This document shows positions 9,545 to 17,802 of a stretch of 64,000 bases of DNA, in pieces. Made by a program: the position numbers and the translations under genes. The stretch is from assembly GCF_013602415.1 (NCBI RefSeq), contig NZ_WPAG02000002.1, positions 124,001-188,000 on the forward strand, given 5' to 3'. The notes below the pieces were generated by a model. The model was not told the origin of the DNA and did no database searches. It saw nothing but the letters and a program-made list of their open reading frames with translations. Each line of letters opens with the position of its first letter. The first letter of the stretch is position 1. This DNA is from Rhodococcus sp. B50. GTDB taxonomy: Bacteria > Actinomycetota > Actinomycetes > Mycobacteriales > Mycobacteriaceae.

Positions 9545-9985
9545 CTAGCTCGCCGTGATGTTCGGGTCGAAGGTGAAGATCACGTAGGTGCCCAGGCCCA
9601 TGATCAGGATCATCGACACGACGAGGATCGTGTTGAGCCAGAACCGGGTGGAGTCCTTACGTGCGTAGTCCGCGATGACGGTGCGCAGACCGTTACCGCC
9701 GTGCAGCTGCGCGAGCCACAACATCGACAGGTCCCAGACCTGCCAGAACGGGCTGGACCAGCGGCCCGCGACGAACGCGAAGTTGATGCGGTGCACGCCC
9801 TCGTCGAGCATCAGCATGATGAAGAGGTGACCGAGGACCAGGATGATCAGAGCGAGGCCGGACAGGCGCATGAACAACCAGGCGTAGAGCTCGAAGTTGT
9901 TCTTCGCGGCGCGACGCGGCGAGCGCGGGTTGTCCAGACCGGCGGGCCGGTCGTATTCCTTACCGAGGGTCTTCGCTTCGGTCAT
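9545..9985 (-). CDS. sdhD: Succinate dehydrogenase membrane anchor subunit SdhD
   Basis: The 146-residue protein has three membrane helices and the family segments RLSGLALIILVLGHLF and AQLHGGNGLRTVIADY. It forms the haem/quinone-binding anchor with SdhC. ATG 9985 is chosen because it starts 1 base after the sdhC stop; an in-frame TTG at 10000 would overlap sdhC. sdhA begins 15 bases downstream. Confidence 0.9.
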   Translation of the reverse strand: MTEAKTLGKEYDRPAGLDNPRSPRRAAKNNFELYAWLFMRLSGLALIILVLGHLFIMLMLDEGVHRINFAFVAGRWSSPFWQVWDLSMLWLAQLHGGNGLRTVIADYARKDSTRFWLNTILVVSMILIMGLGTYVIFTFDPNITAS

Positions 9986-9986
9986 G

Positions 9987-10394
9987 TCAGTGCCCCGCAA
10001 ATGTGTTGTAGAGGATGCGAACGGACGCGGGGATCATCACCACGAACCAGATCGCGAGGATCGTCCAGAGCATCACGCGCTGGTACTTCGGGCCCTTCGA
10101 CCAGAAGTCCACGAGCATGACCCGCAGGCCGTTGAGTGCGTGGTACAGGACCATCGCAACCAGGCCGAGCTCCATGAGGCCGACGATCGGATTCTTGTAC
10201 GTTTCGATCACCGCGTCGTAGGTCTCGGGGTTGACCCGGACGAGTGCGGTGTCGAGGACGTGGACGAAAAGGAAGAAGAATGTCGCCACGCCGGTGATCC
10301 GGTGCAATACCCAGGACCACATGCCGGGGTCTCCCCGGTAAAGCGACCGTGTGCGCCCCGCCTTTGCGGGGGCGGCTTCAGTCGTGCTGCTCAT
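9987..10394 (-). CDS. sdhC: Succinate dehydrogenase cytochrome b subunit SdhC
   Basis: The 135-residue anchor subunit has three helices. HRITGVATFFFLFVHVLDT (haem-ligand and quinone region) and YHALNGLRVMLVDF identify the family. The frame is open further upstream, but ATG 10394 (MSSTTEAAP) behind GGAGG gives a normal length. It is the first gene of sdhCDAB. The 253-base gap to the divergent cdd gene holds a DtxR/IdeR-like box. Confidence 0.92.
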   Translation of the reverse strand: MSSTTEAAPAKAGRTRSLYRGDPGMWSWVLHRITGVATFFFLFVHVLDTALVRVNPETYDAVIETYKNPIVGLMELGLVAMVLYHALNGLRVMLVDFWSKGPKYQRVMLWTILAIWFVVMIPASVRILYNTFAGH

Positions 10395-10565
10395 CGAGTG
10401 CTGTGCCTCCAACGTCAATGGTGGACGCGTCGAGCTGCTCCTACCTGTGGGGGATTCCGCAGTACGGGCCCGACGTGAACCTGAACCGACTTGGATCGAC
10501 TCTAGACCCATCCCAAACTCGGGAACTAATCTCCTGCCCCATTCGTACAGGCCCCAAAAGCGAAG

Positions 10566-10584
10566 TTAGGTTTGCCTTTCCAAT
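10566..10584. promoter_or_regulatory. DtxR/IdeR-like iron box between sdhC and cdd
   Basis: TTAGGTTTGCCTTTCCAAT matches the DtxR/IdeR consensus TWAGGTWAGSCTWACCTWA at 15 of 19 positions. Iron-dependent control of sdh genes is known in corynebacteria. The box is 172 bases upstream of sdhC and 63 bases upstream of cdd. Confidence 0.5.
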
Positions 10585-10647
10585 TGTGATCTGGCGCGGC
10601 AGGGGTCGTCTACCGTCGCCCACGCCACCGTGACAGGATGGTGAACC

Positions 10648-11067
10648 ATGCCGGACATCGACTGGAAAATGTTGCGCGCCAAAGCACATGAGGTGATGGA
10701 GCGAGCCTACGCGCCCTACTCCGGATTCCCGGTGGGGGCTGCCGCCCTCACTGTCGACGGTCGAATGGTCCTCGGGTGCAATGTGGAAAATGTCTCACAC
10801 GGACTGGGTCTGTGTGCCGAATGTGTACTGGTCGGTAACTTGTTCGCGCAGGGTGGAGGCCGCCTCCGGGCCGTCGCCGTGTGCGACTCCCGGGGCCATG
10901 TCCTGACCCCGTGCGGGCGGTGCCGGCAGGTGCTCCTCGAACACGGCGGCCCCGACCTCGAGGTGGACGCCCAGGACGGCCCCCGTCGCCTGTCCGACCT
11001 CCTCCCCGATGCGTTCGGTCCCGACGATCTCGCGGCCGTTCGGAAGAACGAGGACCGCCGTGCCTGA
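10648..11067 (+). CDS. cdd: Cytidine deaminase
   Basis: Deaminates cytidine and deoxycytidine in pyrimidine salvage. The 139-residue zinc enzyme has YSGFPVGAA, the substrate-binding NVENVSHGLGLCAECV with the catalytic Glu, and the PCGRCRQVL zinc ligands. It overlaps deoA by 8 bases, so the two are translationally coupled. The start is supported by AGGATGG upstream of ATG. Confidence 0.95.
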   Translation: MPDIDWKMLRAKAHEVMERAYAPYSGFPVGAAALTVDGRMVLGCNVENVSHGLGLCAECVLVGNLFAQGGGRLRAVAVCDSRGHVLTPCGRCRQVLLEHGGPDLEVDAQDGPRRLSDLLPDAFGPDDLAAVRKNEDRRA

Positions 11068-12343
11068 CATCGTCACCGTCATCCGCCGCAAGCGCGACGG
11101 GCACGAGCTCTCCGGCACCGAGATCGATTGGGTCATCGAAGCGTTCACCCACGGCGTGGTCTCCGACGCTCAGATGTCCGCCCTGGCGATGGCCGTCTGG
11201 TTCCGTGGCATGAGCCGGGCGGAGACGGCGCGGTGGACCACCGCGATGATCGACTCCGGTCGCCGTCTCGATTTCTCCGCACTCGGCCTGCGCACCGTCG
11301 ACAAGCACTCGACCGGGGGAGTGGGGGACAAGATCACCCTGCCGCTCGCGCCGCTCGTCGCGGCGTGCGGCGTCGCCGTCCCGCAGCTGTCCGGCCGCGG
11401 CCTCGGTCACACCGGCGGAACCCTCGACAAGCTCGAGGCGATCCCCGGGTGGAAGGCCGACCTGAGCACCGCGGAGATAGCCGAAATCCTCACCGACCCG
11501 GCCGTCGGCGCGGTCGTGTGCGCGGCGAGCGCCGACCTCGCCCCCGCCGACCGCAAGCTGTACGCGCTCCGCGACGTCACGGGAACCGTCGAGTCGATCC
11601 CGCTCATCGCCAGTTCGATCATGAGCAAGAAGATCGCCGAGGGCACCGGAGCGCTGGTCCTCGACGTGAAGGTCGGCAGCGGTGCCTTCATGAAGGAGCT
11701 CGGCGAGGCCCGCGAGCTGGCGCGCACCATGGTCGAGCTCGGTACCGACGAGGGGTTGCACACCACCGCCCTGCTCACCCGCATGGACAGCCCGCTCGGC
11801 CGGACCGCGGGTAACGCACTCGAGGTGCGGGAGGCCGTCGAGGTACTCGCAGGTGGCGGGCCCGACGACGTCGTCGAGCTGACCCTGGCCCTCGCCCGCG
11901 AGATGCTCGAGGCCGCCGGTGTCGACGACGTCGATCCCGCCGACCGGCTCCGTGACGGCACCGCGATGGACCGATGGAACGCGATGATCAACGCCCAGGG
12001 AGGCGACCCGGCGGCACCCTTGCCGGTCGCGACGCACACCGAGACCTTCCACGCAGACGCGGACGGGGTGCTTTCCGAACTCGACGCCTACGCGGTCGGT
12101 ATCGCGGCCTGGCGCCTCGGAGCCGGCCGCGAACGGCAGGGGCAGGACGTGCAGCCCGGGGCAGGTGTCGAACTGCACGCGGTCCTGGGAGACCGCGTCC
12201 GTGCGGGACAGCCCGTCGCGACGCTGCACACCGACACTCCGGGACGTATTCCCGACGCCCTCGCCGCCCTCCGCAAGGGTGTCCGCATCTCCGACACTGC
12301 GCCCGCCCGGCAGCCGCTCGTGATCGAACGTATCCGGGCGTAG
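11060..12343 (+). CDS. deoA: Thymidine phosphorylase
   Basis: Phosphorolyses thymidine to thymine and deoxyribose 1-phosphate. The 427-residue product carries the family signature [18 protein letters not shown] near residue 110 and the phosphate-binding [10 protein letters not shown] near residue 82. The chosen GTG start overlaps the cdd stop (GTGCCTGA). It is followed by add, giving the salvage set cdd-deoA-add. Confidence 0.94.
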   Translation: MPDIVTVIRRKRDGHELSGTEIDWVIEAFTHGVVSDAQMSALAMAVWFRGMSRAETARWTTAMIDSGRRLDFSALGLRTVDKHSTGGVGDKITLPLAPLVAACGVAVPQLSGRGLGHTGGTLDKLEAIPGWKADLSTAEIAEILTDPAVGAVVCAASADLAPADRKLYALRDVTGTVESIPLIASSIMSKKIAEGTGALVLDVKVGSGAFMKELGEARELARTMVELGTDEGLHTTALLTRMDSPLGRTAGNALEVREAVEVLAGGGPDDVVELTLALAREMLEAAGVDDVDPADRLRDGTAMDRWNAMINAQGGDPAAPLPVATHTETFHADADGVLSELDAYAVGIAAWRLGAGRERQGQDVQPGAGVELHAVLGDRVRAGQPVATLHTDTPGRIPDALAALRKGVRISDTAPARQPLVIERIRA

Positions 12344-12386
12344 GGGCACGGCGGCCGGAGACCGAGCGGAACCGGCCGCCGCCGAC

Positions 12387-12392
12387 TACCGT
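12387..12392 (+). promoter_or_regulatory. -10 box of leaderless add
   Basis: TACCGT ends 7 bases before the ATG at 12400. add may therefore be transcribed separately from cdd-deoA. Confidence 0.5.
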
Positions 12393-12399
12393 CCCGATC

Positions 12400-13485
12400 A
12401 TGAACGGCCGGCTGACTCCCGAACTCGTCCGCACCGCACCCAAAGTGGTCCTTCACGACCACCTCGACGGCGGTCTCCGTCCGCGGACGGTCCTCGAACT
12501 CGCGGACGCGTGCGGTTGGTCGCTGCCGGCGCACACCGAGTCGGATCTCGCGCGGTGGTTCCGCGAGTCCGCCGACAGCGGCTCGCTCGAGCGCTATCTC
12601 GAGACGTTCGAGCACACCGTCGCCGTGATGCAGACGGCGCAAGGGCTCGAACGTGTCGCCCGGGAATGCGTCCTCGACCTCGCCGACGACGGCGTGGTGT
12701 ACGCCGAGGTGCGGTTCGCACCCGAACAGCATCTCGAGAAAGGGCTGTCGCTCGACGAGGTCGTCGAGCACGTCCTCGAAGGCTTCCGGGCCGGGGAATC
12801 GGAGGTGGCGGCGAGCGGTCGGCGCATCCGGGTGCGCTGCCTGCTCACCGCGATGCGGCACGCGGCCCGGTCGTTGGAGATCGCCGAGCTCGCCGTGCGC
12901 TTCCGCGACCGCGGAGTGGCGGGCTTCGACATCGCCGGCGCCGAGGCGGGCAACCCGCCCAGCCGGCATCTCGACGCCTTCGAATACACCCGCGCGGCCA
13001 ACGCCCACTTCACTATCCACGCCGGGGAGGCGTTCGGGCTCCCGTCCATCCACGAGGCCGTTGCCTTCTGCGGCACCGACCGGCTCGGCCACGGCGTGCG
13101 GATCGTCGACGACATCGACGTGCGCGACGACGGAACCGCAACCCTCGGCCGGCTCGCGAACTACATCCGCGACAAACGCATCCCGCTCGAACTGTGCCCG
13201 TCCTCGAACGTGCAGACCGGCGCGGTGCGTGCCCTGTCGGAGCATCCCTTCGACCTGCTGGCCCGCCTGCGCTTCCGTGTCACCGTCAACACCGACAACC
13301 GGTTGATGAGCGACACCACGATGACGCACGAGATGGTGCGGCTCGTCGACACCTTCGGCTACGGGTGGGTCGACCTCGAACGGTTCACGATCAACGCCAT
13401 GAAGTCGGCCTTCCTCCCGTTCGACCAGCGGCTCGAGCTGATCGACGACGTCATCAAACCGGGATACGCCGTCCTCGTCGGGTAG
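12400..13485 (+). CDS. add: Adenosine deaminase
   Basis: Converts adenosine to inosine in purine salvage. The 361-residue TIM-barrel protein has the zinc ligands in [13 protein letters not shown] near residue 21, the catalytic HAGEAFG near 208 and [16 protein letters not shown] near 305. The DN in place of the common DDP is usual in actinobacterial members. ATG 12400 is supported by a -10 hexamer 7 bases upstream. Confidence 0.94.
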   Translation: MNGRLTPELVRTAPKVVLHDHLDGGLRPRTVLELADACGWSLPAHTESDLARWFRESADSGSLERYLETFEHTVAVMQTAQGLERVARECVLDLADDGVVYAEVRFAPEQHLEKGLSLDEVVEHVLEGFRAGESEVAASGRRIRVRCLLTAMRHAARSLEIAELAVRFRDRGVAGFDIAGAEAGNPPSRHLDAFEYTRAANAHFTIHAGEAFGLPSIHEAVAFCGTDRLGHGVRIVDDIDVRDDGTATLGRLANYIRDKRIPLELCPSSNVQTGAVRALSEHPFDLLARLRFRVTVNTDNRLMSDTTMTHEMVRLVDTFGYGWVDLERFTINAMKSAFLPFDQRLELIDDVIKPGYAVLVG

Positions 13486-13494
13486 GACGCCTGT

Positions 13495-13560
13495 CGCGTC
13501 GGTGCCGACCCGACGCGGGTCGCGTCAGTGCCGGCCCGACGCGGGGCGCGTCAGTGCCGG
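13495..13560. repeat. 26-base tandem repeat, about 2.5 copies
   Basis: Units at 13495-13520 and 13521-13546 differ at only 3 positions, and a third partial unit (13547-13560) runs into the stop codon of the convergent gene. Each unit contains CGCGTC, GTGCCG and CCCGACGCGGG. The repeat fills the gap between add and the Rv3311-like gene. Confidence 0.8.
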
Positions 13561-14789
13561 CGCAGTCGCGCTTCGAACTCGCGCTCGAGTTCGCGCCAGG
13601 CGAGCGCCTCGGTGTCGAACGGCGGCTTGGGTTCCGGGCGCCCCGAGTCGGGCTCGATCACGTGGTTGACGAACCATCCGAGGTCCGTGGACCCGGCGAG
13701 AGCGGCGTCGGTCGACTCGTCGTCCGCGAAGTTCGCTGCATCGACGAACAGTTCGACCGCGAGTTCGAGCTGGTCGGGGTCGACGGCCGCGACACCCTCG
13801 GAGATGTCGTCGGCGATTCCGGTGAGCACGTAGACGTTGTCGTCGGTGACCGTCACGTCGAGCGAACCGTCGACGGCCGCGAGCTGGATCTCCGTGTACG
13901 GCTCGAGTGTCGCGAGGTCGTGGTCGTGGTTGTCGGCGAGATGGCGGGCCAGCGCGCGCTCGGACGGAAAGACGTCGATCGTCCCGTCGTGACCCAGGAA
14001 GACGGCGTCGTCGTTCACGTAGCACCGCAGCGAGTACCAGGTGCCGTCGGTCGTGATGATCCGGATGGGGTCGATGCCGACCCTGCCCCAGAACTCGTAC
14101 CCGTCGTCCTCTTCGTCTCCGTCGATGAACTCGTATTCGTCGTCGGCGTCGACGTCCTCGACCGTGTCGTCGGCCTCGACCTCGTTCTCGTCGACCGCGA
14201 CGAGCTCGGATTCGATCTCGGCGACCACCGCGGCGTCGACGGCGGGTGTGGTGATCACCGCGTCGAGGGCGTCGATCACGGCGTCCCAGTCCTGAGCGAC
14301 CGCCGTCCCGATGCGGTTCCACAAGTCGAGACCCTCACGGGTGCGGAAGGCCGAGACGCCGTGCTGCAGCAGGGTGTCGATCTCTTCGCGTTCGAAGAAC
14401 TTGGTCACGACGTCGATATCGCAGACGTCGCCGAGGATGCTCACGATGTCGAAGGTGTCCTGCAGTTCGGACACCGAGACCGGATCGGGGTCGTCGGCCA
14501 CGAGTTCGGGCACGCCGACGAGGTCGTAGGTGTGCGGCTCGTCGGGTTCGAACTCCGAGGCCGCGAGCTTCGAGACGATCGGCCACGCCTCGTGCTCGAC
14601 GAGGTCGTTGTCGGCTCCCGACCGCACGAATGCGACGAGCTCCGGGACCGACGGGAAGGCGTACAGATCATCGCCGTGGCCGAGGAATGCCTCCCACTCG
14701 TCGTCGCCTTCGCGCCAGCGCGGCGCCCAGAGCGTCACGAGGTTGCCGTCGGTGAGACCGAGCTCGATCGGGACGATGTCTCCAGCCAT
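13551..14789 (-). CDS. Conserved actinobacterial protein (Rv3311-like), acidic linker
   Basis: The 412-residue protein has no recognisable enzyme motif. It reads as two similar halves. Each has a short barrel-like segment holding a tryptophan and a VFLGHD/AFLGHGDDLYAFPS-type motif (near residues 38 and 265). They are joined by a very acidic stretch of about 40 residues near 200-240. No signal peptide or membrane helix is visible. From remembered synteny it matches M. tuberculosis Rv3311, of unknown function. ATG 14789 is chosen over ATG 14807 because a TAGGCT hexamer lies 7 bases upstream of it. Confidence 0.75.
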   Translation of the reverse strand: MAGDIVPIELGLTDGNLVTLWAPRWREGDDEWEAFLGHGDDLYAFPSVPELVAFVRSGADNDLVEHEAWPIVSKLAASEFEPDEPHTYDLVGVPELVADDPDPVSVSELQDTFDIVSILGDVCDIDVVTKFFEREEIDTLLQHGVSAFRTREGLDLWNRIGTAVAQDWDAVIDALDAVITTPAVDAAVVAEIESELVAVDENEVEADDTVEDVDADDEYEFIDGDEEDDGYEFWGRVGIDPIRIITTDGTWYSLRCYVNDDAVFLGHDGTIDVFPSERALARHLADNHDHDLATLEPYTEIQLAAVDGSLDVTVTDDNVYVLTGIADDISEGVAAVDPDQLELAVELFVDAANFADDESTDAALAGSTDLGWFVNHVIEPDSGRPEPKPPFDTEALAWRELEREFEARLRRH

Positions 14790-14796
14790 GGCGCGA

Positions 14797-14802
14797 AGCC
14801 TA
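14797..14802 (-). promoter_or_regulatory. -10 box deciding the start of the Rv3311-like gene
   Basis: TAGGCT on the minus strand ends 7 bases before ATG 14789. The upstream ATG at 14807 would fall outside the transcript. Confidence 0.5.
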
Positions 14803-14849
14803 GCCATGTCGGCGCCGAGAATATAGCCGGGGGCAGCTCCGTCGGTGGT

Positions 14850-15197
14850 TCACCGCTGTACCGGGTGGTCGCCGGCGGTGTCGGAAGCGTCGTTGCCCAC
14901 GGCGAGTGACACGCGCAGCTCCTCCATCGCGGTGACGCGCGCGGCCGCGGCGTCCCGGGCGGCCTCGTGCACGGTCGCGAGGATCACAGTCGCCAGTTCC
15001 CGGGCATCGGCACCGCCGATCGGTCCGGACAGCCACAGTCCTTCGAGCGCTCCCGACCCGTCCACGCGGGCGGTCACGCGCCTGTCGGGACTGCTTGCGA
15101 TGCCCCGGAGCGCGTCGAGCCGCTCGATCGTGCGTTCGAGCGCGTCGAGCCGGACGTGCGCCCGGTCGACGATTGCCTCCACCAACGGTTCGCTCAT
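14850..15197 (-). CDS. YbaB/EbfC-like small protein of the ESX-associated cassette
   Basis: The 115-residue protein has the YbaB-like pattern: an N-terminal helix (VEAIVDRAHVRLDALERTIERLDAL), a short beta segment VTARVDGSGALEGLWLSG, then a long helix ending in the alanine-rich ILATVHEAARDAAAARV. Such proteins often sit beside type VII secretion (ESX) genes in mycobacteria and rhodococci. Its ATG overlaps the stop of the upstream gene (ATGA), and it is the last gene of a four-gene minus-strand cassette. No function is assigned. Confidence 0.65.
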   Translation of the reverse strand: MSEPLVEAIVDRAHVRLDALERTIERLDALRGIASSPDRRVTARVDGSGALEGLWLSGPIGGADARELATVILATVHEAARDAAAARVTAMEELRVSLAVGNDASDTAGDHPVQR

Positions 15198-15508
15198 CGG
15201 ACGAGACCTCGGGGCAGGTCGGCGGGCCCGGCTGCGAGGTCTGCGCGGGACGGGAGCCGCATCCGGTCGAGGATCTCGCGGGGGACACCCTCGGCGGCGA
15301 GGCGTTCGCCGCGGATCACTGCGGCCTCGAGGGCGGCCTGCCTGTTCAGGGCGAGGATCCGATCGGCCAGTTGCTGTGCTCCGAAACGCAACTCGCGTGG
15401 GTCGATGCGGAGGTCCACGGGCAGGCCGCCGTCCGTCGTCCGCACCGAGATCGTCCCGGTCGGGTTGTGGGCGGTGGCCGTGATCGGTTCCGTCGTCGTG
15501 CTGTCCAT
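15194..15508 (-). CDS. Small ESX-associated protein, YbaB/DUF2694-like (tentative)
   Basis: The 104-residue protein has an N-terminal beta segment (TISVRTTDGGLPVDLRID), a central helix (LRFGAQQLADRILALNRQAALEA) and a Pro/Arg-rich C-terminus. This resembles small proteins found next to ESX substrates, but the family call is tentative. Its stop overlaps the start of the next gene, and the NlpC/P60 gene lies 61 bases upstream. Confidence 0.55.
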   Translation of the reverse strand: MDSTTTEPITATAHNPTGTISVRTTDGGLPVDLRIDPRELRFGAQQLADRILALNRQAALEAAVIRGERLAAEGVPREILDRMRLPSRADLAAGPADLPRGLVR

Positions 15509-15569
15509 ATCGGGTTGGACGCAGCACGAGCGTGACCGGTTCCCTTGCTGTGGGAATCTTCTGTCGATA

Positions 15570-16568
15570 TCAACCGGAGGTGGGCCGGTAGATGCCCTGG
15601 AACGCCATTGCGCCGTTCGTGGTGCGTATCGGCGTCACCGCCACCGGGTCGCCGGCCTCGACCATCATGCCGTTGCCCACCACCATCGCCACGTGTCCGT
15701 CCCACACGACGAGGTCTCCGGGCAGGGCAGCTGCAGAATCCACCCGCGTACCGACGTCCTGTTCCTGGGCCAACCGGGGCAACTCCAGACCCGCCTGCGC
15801 GTAGGCGTACTGCGTCAGGCCGCTGCAGTCGAGTCCGGAACCAGGCGTCGTGCCGCCCCAGACGTACGGGGTGCCCTGCTGTGCGAGGGCGTGGCGCACG
15901 GCTGCCGCGGCAGTCTCGTTCGGCGCCCGGCTGATGCTGCCGTCCGGAAGCCGGACCTCGACGCCGCCGGAGAATCCTCCGCGGAAGGCATGCAACTCCC
16001 GCGAATCGTCGGCGGCCGAAGGATCGGCGCTTCGGGGATCGCCGGGTCCGGCGGCGGGGGCCGAGGGGTCGGGCGGGAGGAGCGCGGTCGCCCGATCGGT
16101 CAGCTCCGCGAGCGTGCCGGTCACCCGCGTCAGCACGTCCAGCCCGGCGACGAGATGATCGATCGCCACGGCGAGAAGCGCGAGTTGTCCCTGCGGGAGA
16201 GCGGTTGCGGGTGCCGACTGCTCGGCGTAGGTGACGAACGAGTCGACGAGACCAGCCAGTTCGGCTGCACCGGTGAGCGCCGTGGCCGTGGCCTCGAGCG
16301 CGATTCCGGCGAGCGCCACGCCACGATCGGCCGCCGAGAGCACGTCGGTGAGCACCTGCTCGGCACTCGCGATCGCCTGTGAGGCGGCCGGACCGCACCA
16401 GGCCCAGGCGAGCTCGGCGACGGCGTCGCGACCGACCGTGTGCACCTCCTCGGCCCAATGCGCGCCGATACGGATCATCTCGCCCGGGTCGACCCCGGGC
16501 GGCACCGCGGTGCCGAATGCCCCGAGCAGGTCGGTCAGCGGCGCGACGAGCAAGTCACCCGCGATCAC
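15570..16568 (-). CDS. NlpC/P60 peptidoglycan hydrolase with helical N-terminal domain
   Basis: Likely cleaves peptide cross-bridges in peptidoglycan. The 332-residue protein has an alanine-rich helical domain (1-165) with a WXG-like AWCGP near residue 56, a proline-rich linker (165-190), then an NlpC/P60 domain with Cys248 (GLDCSG), His292 (DGHVAMVVG) and Glu304. The 12-residue His-Glu spacing equals that I recall for RipA. No signal peptide is visible, so export would need another route, plausibly type VII secretion. The GTG start overlaps the stop of the EspC-like gene (GTGA). Confidence 0.85.
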   Translation of the reverse strand: MIAGDLLVAPLTDLLGAFGTAVPPGVDPGEMIRIGAHWAEEVHTVGRDAVAELAWAWCGPAASQAIASAEQVLTDVLSAADRGVALAGIALEATATALTGAAELAGLVDSFVTYAEQSAPATALPQGQLALLAVAIDHLVAGLDVLTRVTGTLAELTDRATALLPPDPSAPAAGPGDPRSADPSAADDSRELHAFRGGFSGGVEVRLPDGSISRAPNETAAAAVRHALAQQGTPYVWGGTTPGSGLDCSGLTQYAYAQAGLELPRLAQEQDVGTRVDSAAALPGDLVVWDGHVAMVVGNGMMVEAGDPVAVTPIRTTNGAMAFQGIYRPTSG

Positions 16569-16900
16569 GGTGTCTCCGAGGTGGAGTCCAGCCGGGTGGC
16601 GGTCTCGGTCGTGGTCCGTTCATAGGCGGCGGCGGAGGCCGTCGCGGCGTCCCCCATGCCGCCGAGCAGGGCGCCGAGCCGGCCGAGATCACGTGTGTGG
16701 GCGTCGTGGGTGGCGGTGAGCGCGGCGAGCACCGGCGCGCCGATCGGTCCCAGTACGGCGCACAGCGCCGAGGGAGCGCCGTGACGCGTCCTGTCGGCAG
16801 CCTCATGGAGGCGCGCGGCCAGATTCGCAGCCTCCTCGCCGAACCTCCTGACAGTGGTCGTGTCGATCCGTATCGCGTCCTGGTCGCAGTACTCGGTCAC
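16565..16900 (-). CDS. EspC-like type VII secretion substrate/target protein
   Basis: The 111-residue protein matches the EspC/DUF2580 layout: [31 protein letters not shown], a middle [41 protein letters not shown], and a C-terminal helix [11 protein letters not shown]. The real start is probably GTG 16900 ([13 protein letters not shown]); the frame is open further upstream. It heads the cassette EspC-like, NlpC/P60, YbaB-like, YbaB-like. No ESX secretion ATPase or channel gene is in the window. Confidence 0.7.
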   Translation of the reverse strand: MTEYCDQDAIRIDTTTVRRFGEEAANLAARLHEAADRTRHGAPSALCAVLGPIGAPVLAALTATHDAHTRDLGRLGALLGGMGDAATASAAAYERTTTETATRLDSTSETP

Positions 16901-17001
16901 CTCGTTGCCTCTCGCGTCGCTCCTGTGGGATTCGGCACCTCCGGGAGGGTTCCGTCCCTGTCGGGTTCGACGCACCCGCAGGCCGGTCGGTTCCGTCGTT
17001 C

Positions 17002-17007
17002 TATCCT
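17002..17007 (+). promoter_or_regulatory. -10 box of leaderless upp
   Basis: TATCCT ends 6 bases before the ATG at 17014. Confidence 0.5.
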
Positions 17008-17013
17008 TCGGGC

Positions 17014-17637
17014 ATGGATTCGCTCGTCGTCGACCACCCGCTCGCTGCTTCGCTCCTGACCATTCTTCGCGACGAACGCAGCGACAACGCTGCCTTCCGG
17101 CACGCGTTGAGCCGGCTCACCCAGATGCTTGTCTACGAGGCGGTGCGCGATGCGCCCACCGCAACGTTCGAGGTCAGGACGCCGGTTGCTATGACGACCG
17201 GAGTGCGGTTGCAGCAGCCGCCGCTGCTCGTCCCGGTCCTGCGCGCCGGTCTCGGCATGGTCGAGCAGGCCCACGCCCTCATCCCTCAGGCCCAGGTCGG
17301 TTTCGTCGGTCTCGCCCGCGACGAGAAGACCTTCGAGCCGGTGCCCTATCTGGAGTCGCTGCCGGAGGACCTGTCGGGTCTTCCGGTCTTCGTTCTCGAT
17401 CCGATGCTCGCGACCGGCGGGTCGATGGTGCACACCCTCGACATCCTCGCGCAGCGCGGAGCCACCGATATCACCGCGATCTGTGTGGTGGCGGCGCCGC
17501 AGGGTGTGGAGGCTCTCGCTTCGTCCGGTCATCCGGTTCGGTTGGTCACGGCGTCGGTCGACGAAGGTCTCAACGAGAACAAGTACATCGTGCCGGGTCT
17601 CGGTGACGCGGGAGACCGGCAGTTCGGCCCGCGATAA
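17014..17637 (+). CDS. upp: Uracil phosphoribosyltransferase
   Basis: Makes UMP from uracil and PRPP in pyrimidine salvage, complementing cdd and deoA upstream. The 207-residue product has [14 protein letters not shown] and the PRPP-binding loop [13 protein letters not shown] near residue 130, and ends in [13 protein letters not shown]. The length is normal. Confidence 0.95.
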   Translation: MDSLVVDHPLAASLLTILRDERSDNAAFRHALSRLTQMLVYEAVRDAPTATFEVRTPVAMTTGVRLQQPPLLVPVLRAGLGMVEQAHALIPQAQVGFVGLARDEKTFEPVPYLESLPEDLSGLPVFVLDPMLATGGSMVHTLDILAQRGATDITAICVVAAPQGVEALASSGHPVRLVTASVDEGLNENKYIVPGLGDAGDRQFGPR

Positions 17638-17802
17638 CCCCGGGTTACCTGTTACTCGTGTGACTGACGGTACGCATGTGACACCGGACCGCTGTCATCT
17701 CGTTATCGAAAAAGAACCCGTCGGTCTCGGTTGTTCCATACGCTCGGTGTGCTCCCGTGTGAAGTCCACTGTGTAGGTACAGCCAGAGATGGGGTCGGCG
17801 GA

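Noticed and set aside
8360..10120. Open frame of 586 codons antisense to sdhA and sdhD
   Set aside because: It spans two genes on the other strand and has no domain; it is a shadow of their GC-rich third positions.
15346..16458. Open frame of 370 codons overlapping the NlpC/P60 gene in another frame on the minus strand
   Set aside because: It is Arg-rich with no motifs, while the NlpC frame has its catalytic Cys, His and Glu in place.
17638..17660. Palindrome TAACCCCGGGTTA after upp considered as a terminator
   Set aside because: It has no loop and no T-tract, and a stem of this type would be very short once a loop is opened.
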